Origin: an uncultured bacterium
GTDB taxonomy: Bacteria > Cyanobacteriota > Vampirovibrionia > Gastranaerophilales > Gastranaerophilaceae
Length of the DNA stretch: 64,000 bases
NCBI GenBank assembly: GCA_902776035.1
Contig: CACYOO010000001.1
Coordinates: 62,001 to 126,000 of the forward strand
Direction: 5' to 3'
A program made the position numbers and the translations under genes. Position 1 is the first letter of the stretch, and each line of letters starts with the position of its first letter. This document shows positions 53,278-62,089 of the stretch, one piece after another. Below the pieces are notes generated by a model. It ran no database searches and was not told the DNA's origin. It worked only from the letters and a program-made list of their open reading frames with translations.

Positions 53278-54591
53278 TTATAAAATTTTTGCGTGTAAAT
53301 CAAAGTATTTTAAAATTTCAATTAAAGAATTAGAATTTCCTATATGACCTGATTTTGAAACTATCCACTGTGCCTTATGGTCGAGTGTTAAAGCAACAGA
53401 TGGGATAATTTCATCTATTATCTGTAATTGATTTGCATTTATAGCATTACAACATTTGTAAGATGTTTCTCCACCTAATATTATAAGTATAGCATCTCTT
53501 TGTTCAGTTACAATTCTTGTTAAATCTGCTAAAAATACAGAAACATGTTCAAGTAACTTAACTTTTGTCATATCTGTATTTAATGAATCATCAGAAAAAC
53601 CGTCAAATTCATTAACTAGCTTAGATGCATTTATAACTACAACATTATTATCTTTTAAATTATTTAATATTCTATCTGTTAATTCATTATTTACACCTGA
53701 TAATACAGTGTTTATATCAAGTTCAACGAAATAAGTATTTTCATAATCATCTGATGCCTCTAAGACTTCTAATTGAGTAATAGTTGTCTTAGTTCCTGTT
53801 CCTGATAAAATTAACTTTGGTAATTCCGGTATATATTTTGTAATCAATTGATTTTCAGTTTGAGGTAACCAAACATTTCCTAATACTTGAGCCGTTGCTG
53901 TTGTTCCTGATGGTAAAAATTCATATTCGGATTTTTTACAAGCAAGTATAATTTGTTCTATATCTGTAATGGAAACGGCATCTGCTATTATAAGTTTTTT
54001 CCCTTGTCGAACAAATTCATTCAATTTTTGTATAATCGGCCCTGCACCTTTCATAACTGTTTGTAAGTCAAGTGATGCAACTATGTCAGAATTTTCTAAA
54101 CCAATTTGTTTTTTTACCATTGTAGGTACATGTGATTCAAATAATGGATTAAAATTATCTCTTGCTATTTCAGTACGCTCTATAGGTATTCCTCTAACAA
54201 GCTGATAACCGCCTACTGTAATTCTGTTTTCAGCAGGATATGCAGGAATGATTATTGAGGCATCCCATTGTAATTCCTCCAGCATTGCTAATGTTTCTAC
54301 ACCTATATTTCCGTTTAATGTAGAATCAATTTTTTTAAAGAAAAAGTCAGGATTAATTTGTTCAACAAAACGCTGAACAGCTTTTTTTACTTCTTCAATT
54401 GCAAAATCTCTGTCTTTGTTTCTTGTAGCTGTTGATATAGCCCAAACTTTAGTATTTTTTACATTTTGCGGACTACTGTTAAAATCAAGTAATATTTGAG
54501 AATTTGCACCTCTCAAGTGAAATTGTAATGCTGCCTCATTTGCATCTGTTAAATCATCCGCAATTATACCTATTGTATCTGAAATAATCAT
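53278..54591 (-). CDS. Four-carbon acid sugar kinase family (DUF1537)
   Basis: ATP-dependent kinase of the OtnK/DUF1537 type. The N-terminal IGIIADDLTDANEAALQF, the FFKKIDSTLNGNIG block, and the C-terminal nucleotide-binding ILGGETSYKCCNAI and SKSGHIGNSNSL are all recognisable. The family phosphorylates four-carbon acid sugars such as erythronate or related acids; no PdxA-like or aldolase partner is adjacent, so the substrate stays open. At 437 residues it is full length. It is the last gene of the minus-strand run from 59133. Confidence 0.85.
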   Translation of the reverse strand: MIISDTIGIIADDLTDANEAALQFHLRGANSQILLDFNSSPQNVKNTKVWAISTATRNKDRDFAIEEVKKAVQRFVEQINPDFFFKKIDSTLNGNIGVETLAMLEELQWDASIIIPAYPAENRITVGGYQLVRGIPIERTEIARDNFNPLFESHVPTMVKKQIGLENSDIVASLDLQTVMKGAGPIIQKLNEFVRQGKKLIIADAVSITDIEQIILACKKSEYEFLPSGTTATAQVLGNVWLPQTENQLITKYIPELPKLILSGTGTKTTITQLEVLEASDDYENTYFVELDINTVLSGVNNELTDRILNNLKDNNVVVINASKLVNEFDGFSDDSLNTDMTKVKLLEHVSVFLADLTRIVTEQRDAILIILGGETSYKCCNAINANQLQIIDEIIPSVALTLDHKAQWIVSKSGHIGNSNSLIEILKYFDLHAKIL

Positions 54592-54608
54592 AATTATTTT
54601 CTCATATT

Positions 54609-54959
54609 TTAAAACTGATGTTCTACACTTTGCATATCATCACGTTTTGAACCTAAAAATCTTATATTATTGGCTATTATAAAATATTTTTCTCTTTCTT
54701 CTCCTGTTGTGTTATCTTTCCATTTGTTAGATGAAATTCTGCCTTCAACACCTAACAATGTTCCTTTTTTTACATATTCTCCTGCAATTTCTGCAAGTTT
54801 ATCCCAAACATCAACATTAAACCAATCGGTTACTTCAGATTGTGTTTTCGCATCCCAGCGATTACTTGCAATAGAAAAACTTGTTTTTATTTTTCCTGAT
54901 TCAAAATATCTTATATCTGCATCCTGACCAACTCTGCCTACAATTACAACCGAATTCAT
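54609..54959 (-). CDS. ssb: Single-stranded DNA-binding protein, short form
   Basis: OB-fold SSB: SVVIVGRVGQDADIRYFESG, TDWFNVDVWDKLAEIAGEYVKKGTLLGVEG and the C-terminal strand NNIRFLGSKRD. It is only 116 residues; the Gly/Gln-rich linker is missing and the end reads SVEHQF instead of the usual acidic D-x-I-P-F tip that recruits repair proteins. AAGGAA precedes the ATG. It may be a specialised paralogue, or the lineage's sole SSB. Confidence 0.9.
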   Translation of the reverse strand: MNSVVIVGRVGQDADIRYFESGKIKTSFSIASNRWDAKTQSEVTDWFNVDVWDKLAEIAGEYVKKGTLLGVEGRISSNKWKDNTTGEEREKYFIIANNIRFLGSKRDDMQSVEHQF

Positions 54960-54992
54960 ATCTTTTTCCTTATTAAACTTTACAAATCTATT

Positions 54993-55676
54993 CTAGCACG
55001 GATTTGAAATTTTTGACATACAATTTTCAAATCCCGTATTTTTACATATTTCATTACACCATAAATCTACTATTTCGTCTGTATCAAGTTCATATGATAT
55101 TGGTTTTCCAATTACCACTTTAATATTTTTTTCAAAAAAATGTTTTGCATAACCATCAAAGCCAACAACAGAAACCGGTATTATATCTGCCTTAGCATGC
55201 TTTGCAATTACAACAAAACCGGGTTTTATATTTTCTATTTTTTTATTTTTTCTTGTACCGCCTTCAGGAAATATACCTAAAGCCCATTTTGTTTTAAAAA
55301 TATCTCGTACTGTCTTAAATGTAGAAATTTCCGGCTTTTCCCTATCTACTGCAAATGCACCTAAGCGTTTTATTAGCTCACTTCTTTTATCATCAGGCAT
55401 AAAAAGTTCTTTTTTTGCCATATATGCAATAGGCATATTTACTGCGGATGAAACAAAAGGCGGATCCATTTCCGATACATGATTTGGTGCAAATATCAGT
55501 TTTCCCTTTTTAGGGATATTTTCTCTACCTTCTACTTTTATGTTGTACTTAAATTTTGTAACAAAATTCACAACAACCCATACAAACAACATGTGAAATG
55601 CTGTCTGCCAAAATCCGTATTCATTTGTATAACGCCTTGAATAGCTGCGTTCTTTTTCTGTTTCTTTTTCTTTCAT
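54993..55676 (-). CDS. plsC: 1-acyl-glycerol-3-phosphate acyltransferase (PlsC-like), copy 1
   Basis: Membrane-associated acyltransferase making phosphatidate. HX4D motif is NHVSEMDPP; the second motif is FPEGGTRK; the third is SVVGFDG. One N-terminal hydrophobic helix (residues about 22-40). At 227 residues it is typical. It follows a second copy 8 bases upstream; the pair probably have different acyl preferences. Confidence 0.86.
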   Translation of the reverse strand: MKEKETEKERSYSRRYTNEYGFWQTAFHMLFVWVVVNFVTKFKYNIKVEGRENIPKKGKLIFAPNHVSEMDPPFVSSAVNMPIAYMAKKELFMPDDKRSELIKRLGAFAVDREKPEISTFKTVRDIFKTKWALGIFPEGGTRKNKKIENIKPGFVVIAKHAKADIIPVSVVGFDGYAKHFFEKNIKVVIGKPISYELDTDEIVDLWCNEICKNTGFENCMSKISNPC

Positions 55677-55684
55677 ATAATGTA

Positions 55685-56347
55685 CTAATTTGCCTGATTA
55701 GGAATATACTTAAAGCCGGTTAAATTTTGAATGGCTTCACCCCATTCTTGAACAACTTTATTCAAATCTTCACTATATGGTATCATTTCACCTATTTTAA
55801 CTTTAATTTTACCGCTAAAAGGACACCATTTTATATTTTCTGAACCAACAATACCTACAGGTAGAATATTGCATTTAGTTGTTCTTGCAAGTCCTGCAAA
55901 TCCTTTATGAATATTTTCTATTACACCGCTTTGTTCTCTTGTGCCTTGTGGAAATAAACCAAGAACCCAATTAGTATTTTTTACTTCTAATGCAGTCTTT
56001 ATTGTTGATATATCAAGTTTTTCTCGGTTAACAGGAAATGCACCCTGCCAATCCATAAATATTTTCATTATCCATTTCTCAAAAAGCTCTTTTTTTGCCA
56101 TAAATGCAACCGGCTTTGGTAATATATAACTCAATATATATGGATCTAAAACTGAAAGATGATTTCCGCAAACAATAAACTTGCAATCTTTAGGAATATT
56201 TTCTTTTCCTTCTACTTCTATTTTGTATATAAATTTAAATTGTAATCCATAAATTACTTTTGATACAAAATGCTGAAAAAATCTTCTCCATAAGTTAAAA
56301 TTTTTTGCAGTTCTTCTTACTATATCAACTTTTTTACTATTTTTCAT
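55685..56347 (-). CDS. 1-acyl-glycerol-3-phosphate acyltransferase (PlsC-like), copy 2
   Basis: Paralogue of the gene at 54993, with HX4D motif NHLSVLDP, FPQGTREQSG and PVGIVGSENI. ATTGAGGGG lies about 8 bases before its ATG. Here the second motif's Glu is Gln (FPQG instead of FPEG), a common variant in such enzymes. It may act on another acceptor. At 220 residues it is full length. Confidence 0.84.
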   Translation of the reverse strand: MKNSKKVDIVRRTAKNFNLWRRFFQHFVSKVIYGLQFKFIYKIEVEGKENIPKDCKFIVCGNHLSVLDPYILSYILPKPVAFMAKKELFEKWIMKIFMDWQGAFPVNREKLDISTIKTALEVKNTNWVLGLFPQGTREQSGVIENIHKGFAGLARTTKCNILPVGIVGSENIKWCPFSGKIKVKIGEMIPYSEDLNKVVQEWGEAIQNLTGFKYIPNQAN

Positions 56348-56395
56348 AAAAATCCCCTCAATATCAATAATACTAAAGACATTGTAAAATGTAAA

Positions 56396-57217
56396 TTATT
56401 TATCCCATTTTTGAACTGAATATTTTTCATAAGGAATAGGTTGAGTTATTCGTGTATATTTTTCATCTTTTTCGCCAAATAACATTACATATCCTAATTC
56501 ATGTGTTTTAGGTATACCAAGTTTTTTTCTTACATCAGGAAACAATCTGAATATTCCATCTGCATAACCGCACCAACATGTTCCTAATCCCATTGATTGT
56601 GCGTATAACTCAAAATAACTTAGGGCAATCACATAATCAATTTTTTTACAAACTGATTTTTTATCGAAAGATACAGCAACAATATGCGGTGCGTCAAAAA
56701 ATATTGGACTTTTTCCGTTTTCTATCTGTTTAACTAATTTTGTTGCGATTGCCGGCTTAAAAGGTATGAATTTTATAAATTTAACAAATTTTTCATAAAC
56801 ATGTTTTCTAAAATCATCCATTACCTCAACATCATCAATAAATGAAAAATACAAACCTCTGCAATTTACCCCTGTAGGAGTATAATCAAGCATTTCTTTT
56901 AATTTATCAAGTTTTTCTTTAGATACATTTTCGTGTTTATAATGCCTGCAACTTCTTCTGGATTTTATTACATTTAATAAATCTTCGCTGTTTATATTAA
57001 AACCTTCAAGAGCAGAATTATCAGGATTTTTATTCAAAATAGAAATTGCACCAACAGGACAAACAGCCATACAATGTTGACATTTTAAGCATACTTTCTC
57101 ATTATAAATTTTAGGAACATTATTTTTTATTTTAATAATATGCTGCGGACAGCATTTGACACACTGCCCGCAATTTACACATTTATTTTCATCAACAGTA
57201 AAATTTAATTTATTCAT
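56396..57217 (-). CDS. Ferredoxin-nitroreductase fusion protein
   Basis: Residues 1-60 are a 2[4Fe-4S] ferredoxin (CVNCGQCVKCCP and CLKCQHCMAVCP); residues about 80-273 are a nitroreductase-fold FMN domain (SRRSCRHYKHENVS, GLGTCWCGY). Such fusions in anaerobes reduce nitro compounds or other acceptors with electrons from ferredoxin. Its natural substrate is unknown. Cotranscribed with yggT (8-base gap). Confidence 0.9.
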   Translation of the reverse strand: MNKLNFTVDENKCVNCGQCVKCCPQHIIKIKNNVPKIYNEKVCLKCQHCMAVCPVGAISILNKNPDNSALEGFNINSEDLLNVIKSRRSCRHYKHENVSKEKLDKLKEMLDYTPTGVNCRGLYFSFIDDVEVMDDFRKHVYEKFVKFIKFIPFKPAIATKLVKQIENGKSPIFFDAPHIVAVSFDKKSVCKKIDYVIALSYFELYAQSMGLGTCWCGYADGIFRLFPDVRKKLGIPKTHELGYVMLFGEKDEKYTRITQPIPYEKYSVQKWDK

Positions 57218-57225
57218 TATTTACC

Positions 57226-57474
57226 TCATAATAGTACATTCATAATTGATTGCAGAATATTTAAAACTAAAAGTGCAATGATAGGAGAAAAATCTAAACC
57301 GCCAAATGGAGGTATAAATGCCCTGAAGAAATTTAAATAGGGATCTGTTATATCACGCATTAATTTCATAGGTTGAGCATCCCAATCAATTGTTGGTATC
57401 CAGGTTAAAAATATTCTTATAATTATTATGAGATAATATATATAGAATAAATCATTTACTATATGTTCTATCAT
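57226..57474 (-). CDS. YggT-family membrane protein
   Basis: 82 residues with two hydrophobic hairpins, containing RIFLTWIPTIDWDAQPMKLMRDITDPYLNFFRAFIPP, here cited in shorter form as DPYLNFFRAFIPP, the YggT signature. The family (Ycf19 in plastids) is linked to membrane organisation or osmotic uptake. It lies 21 bases after mtnP. Confidence 0.88.
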   Translation of the reverse strand: MIEHIVNDLFYIYYLIIIIRIFLTWIPTIDWDAQPMKLMRDITDPYLNFFRAFIPPFGGLDFSPIIALLVLNILQSIMNVLL

Positions 57475-57495
57475 TTTGATTATTACTCCGATAAA

Positions 57496-58299
57496 TTACA
57501 TTTGAGAATTTTTTGAAGTATTTGCACAATCGCAGTGAACTCTTTCATCAGGAATACTTTCGATAAGTCGGAATAATAGAGTTTTAACTTTTTCTAAATT
57601 TTCATCAAATACTCTGCAAACTTCATGGTGTGAAACAGGTGGAACATCACCAACTAAACCACAGTCATGATCTGTTATAAGAGAAATATTTAACGGACAC
57701 ATATCTAATTCTCTAACAAGATAATTTTCAGGGAATGCAGTCATACCTATAACATCCCAACCTTGGTTTGTAAAGAATTTAGATTCAGCTTTTGTTGAAA
57801 ATCTAGGACCGTTAATAACAGTCATTGTTCCTGTTTCATGAATTTTAATACCCATTTTTTTACCTATATCAATAACCAATTCTCTTAATTCAGGACAATA
57901 TAAGTCTGTAGGTGATGGATGGTGAATAACAGGGCCTTCAAAGAATGTTGATTTTCTGCCGTCTGTCCAATCTACAAATTGATCACAAATAACAAAATCA
58001 CCAGGATTAATATGTTTTTGTAAACTTCCGCATGCACAAGGTGAAATTACTCTTTCACAGCCAACATATTTCATTGCCCAAACATTAGCACGATAATTAA
58101 GTAAATGTGGTAGAATAGTATGATTTCTGCCATGTCTTGGCATAAATGCAACACTTTTATTACCTATTTTACCTATCATAAGGTTATCACTAGGCATACC
58201 ATAAGGAGTTTCTACACGTACTTCCTCTATATTATCAAGGAATTTGTAAAATCCTGAGCCGCCAAATACTCCAATCGTTGCTAAATGTTTTTGTTCCAT
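57496..58299 (-). CDS. mtnP: S-methyl-5'-thioadenosine phosphorylase
   Basis: Cleaves methylthioadenosine, the by-product of polyamine synthesis, to adenine and methylthioribose 1-phosphate. IGVFGGSGFYKF, MPRHGRNHTILPH, VINGPRFSTKAES and GMTAFPENYLVRELDM fit the MTAP/PNP family. At 267 residues it is typical. Its biochemical partner SpeD is at 45332, distant but consistent. The C-terminal tail HCDCANTSKNSQM is extra. Confidence 0.9.
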   Translation of the reverse strand: MEQKHLATIGVFGGSGFYKFLDNIEEVRVETPYGMPSDNLMIGKIGNKSVAFMPRHGRNHTILPHLLNYRANVWAMKYVGCERVISPCACGSLQKHINPGDFVICDQFVDWTDGRKSTFFEGPVIHHPSPTDLYCPELRELVIDIGKKMGIKIHETGTMTVINGPRFSTKAESKFFTNQGWDVIGMTAFPENYLVRELDMCPLNISLITDHDCGLVGDVPPVSHHEVCRVFDENLEKVKTLLFRLIESIPDERVHCDCANTSKNSQM

Positions 58300-58332
58300 T
58301 GTTTAATTTTCCTTTCTTTTAAAAATATATTT

Positions 58333-59133
58333 TTAGTTTGTTGTATCTTCATTTGTATCTAAGAAATGATTATTAAGTAAATATTGCCTTTGATTATGAC
58401 CTGTTACTGTTTGAAAATTATCAGGTATTTCTATTGTACCATCAGTATAAACCTTGAATAAAAATGTATCAGGTATAATTTTATCAGAACAAGGTGTAGC
58501 TGTTACAGTTAAATCAGAAGAATTTGACTCAGCTGTCCATGCAGTAATATTAGGACAATTAGGGTTTTTATCGGTACCGTTAACATCTATTTTTACAACT
58601 GCATAACCTAAACCATAAGGAACACTCAAGTTCTTTTTAGGTTCTTTACCGTCATTTACCTTTCTTTCTGTTGTATTACTTGCAAGATTATTTGTTAAAT
58701 GAAAATTATCAATATACCAATAACTTCTATCTTTTGCAGTAAAAACATATTTGCCGTTAGTTTCATCATTTGTTGTTTGAACGCTTCCTGCAGTTCTTTC
58801 TTTTAATTGTTTAGCAAATTTATTTTTAACTAAATTATTTACACTATTTTGCATTATATAAGGATTTGAAAAACCAAGCATAACAGCTTCGCCTGTTCTT
58901 GAATTTACAACTTCCATATCACCATCATACAATGATACATGCGGATATACATTTTCATCAGCTTGCATATCAGTTATAGTTTTAGAAAAGTGTTCATAGA
59001 TTTTTTTAAAACGTAACCGGCTTTCATTAACATTAACATTTTTCAAACCATTAGCTGCAACTGCAGAGATAACACCAATAACTGCCATTGCTAAAAGTAT
59101 TTCTATCAAAGTAAATGCAGTAAATTTTTTCAT
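58333..59133 (-). CDS. Type II/IV pseudopilin (AFTLIEIL leader)
   Basis: Leader MKKFTAFTLIEILLAMAVIGV with Ala at -1 and Glu at +5, hydrophobic to about residue 27. The globular region has YWYIDNFHLTNN, VDVNGTDKNP-like turn (KIDVNGTDKNPNCP) and a C-terminal NQRQYLLNNHF. It is the first gene of the run mtnP-yggT; the 33-base gap to mtnP shows AAAGGAAA for mtnP. About 266 residues, larger than minor pseudopilins. Confidence 0.83.
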   Translation of the reverse strand: MKKFTAFTLIEILLAMAVIGVISAVAANGLKNVNVNESRLRFKKIYEHFSKTITDMQADENVYPHVSLYDGDMEVVNSRTGEAVMLGFSNPYIMQNSVNNLVKNKFAKQLKERTAGSVQTTNDETNGKYVFTAKDRSYWYIDNFHLTNNLASNTTERKVNDGKEPKKNLSVPYGLGYAVVKIDVNGTDKNPNCPNITAWTAESNSSDLTVTATPCSDKIIPDTFLFKVYTDGTIEIPDNFQTVTGHNQRQYLLNNHFLDTNEDTTN

Positions 59134-59220
59134 TTATAACTCCTTGTACGGTATTATATCAAAAATAAATTTATAGTACAAGAATATTTCATAATATTTA
59201 TAATCTTGGATAAATATTTA

Positions 59221-59229
59221 TGATATTAT
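59221..59229 (+). promoter_or_regulatory. Extended -10 box for mgtE
   Basis: TGATATTAT (TGn then TATTAT at 59224-59229). The ATG at 59236 lies at the predicted transcription start and there is no purine box before it, so a leaderless mRNA is likely. Confidence 0.45.
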
Positions 59230-59235
59230 AAAAGT

Positions 59236-60606
59236 ATGATAAACATGCAAGCAACAATAGAAAGAATACGAGAAATATTAGATGATGAATTATTATCTAC
59301 ACAACTTTCTGATGAGTTGAATGTATTTCACTCTGCCGATTTAGCGGATATTTTTCAGGAATTAAAGCCGGAAGAACGTTTAGAGTGTTTTAATCAAATA
59401 GATGAAGAAAAAGCTGCTGAAATGGTGGAATATCTTCCGCCAAATCTTCAAGTAGAAATACTTGGTGATATTGACAGTGAAAAGGCAGCAAGAATAATTA
59501 CAAAGCTTCCTCACGATGCTGCTGCAGACGTTTTAGGAGATATGGAGGAAGATGAAACAGAAGCATATTTAGATTCATTACCTCAAAAATTTTCTGATGA
59601 AGTCAGAGAATTAATGAATTATGACGAAAACACCGCAGGCGGTATGATGACACCGTTGTTTATGCGTGTAACACCTGATATGACTGTAAAACAGGTAATG
59701 GACTATATTAGAAAAGAAGCAGAAGAAGATAATATTGATCTTTATTATGTTTATGTAACAGATAAACAAGACCATTTACTCGGTGTTTTATCTTTGCGTT
59801 CATTATTAACAACATCTTTTCAAACGCAAATAAGAGAAATAATGAATGCTGATATTGTAAAACTGCATATTGATGACTATAGAGATGCAATATCAGATGT
59901 ATTTATGAAATATCAATTTGATTCTTTGCCTGTTGTTGACCATTACAATCATTTAAGGGGTATTGTAACATGGGATGATGCACAGGATGCAGTTGAAGAA
60001 GAAACTACGGAAGAAATATATGCTTCATCTGCCATATCTACAGGTGATATAGATGAAGATGAGATGCTTGAAGGAAGTCTTTTTACGTCAATAAAAGCAC
60101 GTACCCCATGGCTTTTTGTAACATTATTGGGAGAACTTGTAGCAGTTAATGTTGCCGATTGTTTTGGAAAAACTTTACAAGCATTACCTGTTATTGCAAT
60201 ATTTATGCCTCTTTTAACCGGATTATCGGGAAATATTGGAACACAAAGTATTACTCTAATGGTAAGAGGTTTATCAACCGGTCAATTAACTATGGGTGCG
60301 GCTTTAAAGCAAATTTTAAGAGAGGGATTTATCGGGCTTTTAATCGGTTCGTTATTTGGTATTTTAGTAACTATTGTAACTTGGGGTTGGCAGCATAATG
60401 TTGAATTGGGAATAATTGTTGGTGCAGCAATGGCAATAAATATGGCTCTTGCAGCAATTATTGGTACATTAACTCCATTTGTCATGAAAAAAATCAATAT
60501 TGATCCAGCAGTTGCATCAGGCCCTGTTATTGCTACTGTGATTGATGTTTTGGGTTTGACGGTTTATTTTATACTAGCAACAGTTTTTCTTGTGGAAATA
60601 CTATAA
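59236..60606 (+). CDS. mgtE: Magnesium transporter MgtE
   Basis: N-terminal superhelical domain (ADIFQELKPEERLECFNQ), a pair of CBS domains (about residues 135-255) that sense cytosolic Mg2+, and five C-terminal membrane helices with the pore segment PLLTGLSGNIGTQS. Length (456 residues) is standard. Its stop overlaps the convergent Stealth gene by 6 bases. A second in-frame ATG at 59245 is also possible. Confidence 0.95.
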   Translation: MINMQATIERIREILDDELLSTQLSDELNVFHSADLADIFQELKPEERLECFNQIDEEKAAEMVEYLPPNLQVEILGDIDSEKAARIITKLPHDAAADVLGDMEEDETEAYLDSLPQKFSDEVRELMNYDENTAGGMMTPLFMRVTPDMTVKQVMDYIRKEAEEDNIDLYYVYVTDKQDHLLGVLSLRSLLTTSFQTQIREIMNADIVKLHIDDYRDAISDVFMKYQFDSLPVVDHYNHLRGIVTWDDAQDAVEEETTEEIYASSAISTGDIDEDEMLEGSLFTSIKARTPWLFVTLLGELVAVNVADCFGKTLQALPVIAIFMPLLTGLSGNIGTQSITLMVRGLSTGQLTMGAALKQILREGFIGLLIGSLFGILVTIVTWGWQHNVELGIIVGAAMAINMALAAIIGTLTPFVMKKINIDPAVASGPVIATVIDVLGLTVYFILATVFLVEIL

Positions 60607-61536
60607 TTCAGCCAATTCATCCGGTATTGCATACAAGACTGTTTCTGCTGTACCTGCTGAATAATGTCCTAATTTGTATTGATAATTTTGTAAATTATTT
60701 TCAATATATAATTTCATTTTGGATGGATTTTCGAATTTTAAATATAGATTATCCACATGCTTTTGTGTTACTTGCATTTTAAATGCAGGATTCATTCGTA
60801 GTTCCGCAAGATTATTTACAATCATGTAGTAATTGTGAATTGCTCTTTGAATAGAGTTTGCATTTCTAAATTTGTACATTGAAGCATCATGAAAATGTTT
60901 TTTAAAAGCATTTCTACATTGTTTAAAATAGCTTTTTCTGTATGCATCTATACAGTGCGATGGTTCTATATTTTCTATTTTTTTATTTACTCCATATTTT
61001 TGTTGTACTAAATCTATAGATTTTTGAATACTTGTACTATATATATTCTTGGTTTTCCAAGATTTTTTATCAACAGTACGCATATTTATTATTGGATTTC
61101 CGTCGCTATTAAAAAAATAACTTTTTTTAACAGGAGCTGTAAAAAACATATCATCATTAGCATATAAAAAATGCTCTGATAAATCAGGTATTTTATCAAT
61201 AAACATTTCTATTGCAAAACTACAAAATATTGGTAATACTTCTTTTGGCATTATATTTTTATGGTCTACTATTTTTATTTTTGGATTGCTTGTATCTAAC
61301 CATTCAGGAATTTGATTGTCCGTAACTATAAATATTTTATTTATCCAAGGTGCATACATTTCTGCTGAACGTAATGAAAATTTCAGTTCTTCATTATCAA
61401 TAAATCTGCAATCATTATTTATTTCTTTATCGTTAATAAGACCAAGCTTTTCTGCCCAAAAATCTTTTTTCTTTTTCCATTCTTCATCGTTTCCATTAAC
61501 CCAAAGATAAACTAAGTCAATTTTAATATTTTTCAT
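60601..61536 (-). CDS. Stealth-family sugar phosphotransferase
   Basis: Related to capsule hexose-1-phosphate transferases and the eukaryotic GlcNAc-phosphotransferase. Conserved region 1 is IDLVYLWVNGNDEEW; region 2 has FIDNEELKFSLRSAEMYAPWI, NKIFIVTDNQIPEWL and FLYANDDMFF with its metal-binding acidic residues; the region with MQVTQKHV-type sequence fits region 3/4. At 311 residues it is complete. It would add phosphodiester-linked sugars to a surface glycan. Confidence 0.88.
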   Translation of the reverse strand: MKNIKIDLVYLWVNGNDEEWKKKKDFWAEKLGLINDKEINNDCRFIDNEELKFSLRSAEMYAPWINKIFIVTDNQIPEWLDTSNPKIKIVDHKNIMPKEVLPIFCSFAIEMFIDKIPDLSEHFLYANDDMFFTAPVKKSYFFNSDGNPIINMRTVDKKSWKTKNIYSTSIQKSIDLVQQKYGVNKKIENIEPSHCIDAYRKSYFKQCRNAFKKHFHDASMYKFRNANSIQRAIHNYYMIVNNLAELRMNPAFKMQVTQKHVDNLYLKFENPSKMKLYIENNLQNYQYKLGHYSAGTAETVLYAIPDELAEL

Positions 61537-61561
61537 TTTTTCACCTATATAAATCTAGCTT

Positions 61562-61688
61562 TTACATTTTTTTATACTTTTTTATGTTTCGTTACATTTT
61601 TTAAAGTCTATAAAGTCTTATATTTAGAACTAATAGAATTATATTACATTATTAAAATTCCTAAATCAATATATTTACATCTTTAAAG
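61562..61688 (+). repeat. Array of TTACAT direct repeats upstream of an XRE gene
   Basis: Four copies of a TTACATnnTTnAAAnT-like element begin at 61562, 61592, 61644 and 61675, spaced about 30, 52 and 31 bases, near whole helical turns. They lie in the 200-base space between the Stealth gene and the XRE regulator and may be operator sites. The space also holds a doubled TAAAGTCT at 61602-61619. Confidence 0.4.
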
Positions 61689-61736
61689 TACCTTATCTTT
61701 ACAAATTTTATCATCTATCATGAAAATGAGGTAGAA

Positions 61737-62069
61737 ATGAAAGATACTATTAATTCTGTTGATATAAAAAAGCTATTGGGTAAAAAGATAAAAGAGTTAC
61801 GAATAAAAAGAGGTTTAACCCAAGAGTACCTTGCTGAAAAAATTGGAATGGGACAAAGAAACCTAAGTAAAATTGAATGTGGTAGTAATTTTGTAACTGC
61901 TGAAACTTTATCAAAATTATTACAAACATTGGATGTTGATGCAAAAGATTTATTTGACTTTAAACATAAACAAGATAAAGATATTTTAAAACAAGAAATG
62001 TTATCTGCTATTAATAATGAATCCGTTAATATAGAATTGTTATATAAATTTTTTTCAGTAATAAAATAA
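61737..62069 (+). CDS. XRE-family helix-turn-helix regulator
   Basis: A 110-residue protein with an HTH (GLTQEYLAEKIGMGQRNLSK) and a short C-terminal tail (LYKFFSVIK). GAGGTAG precedes the ATG. Similar in architecture to the regulator at 30761. The direct repeats upstream are the natural candidates for its operator. Confidence 0.85.
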   Translation: MKDTINSVDIKKLLGKKIKELRIKRGLTQEYLAEKIGMGQRNLSKIECGSNFVTAETLSKLLQTLDVDAKDLFDFKHKQDKDILKQEMLSAINNESVNIELLYKFFSVIK

Positions 62070-62089
62070 TAATGGTAATAAAGTTACTT

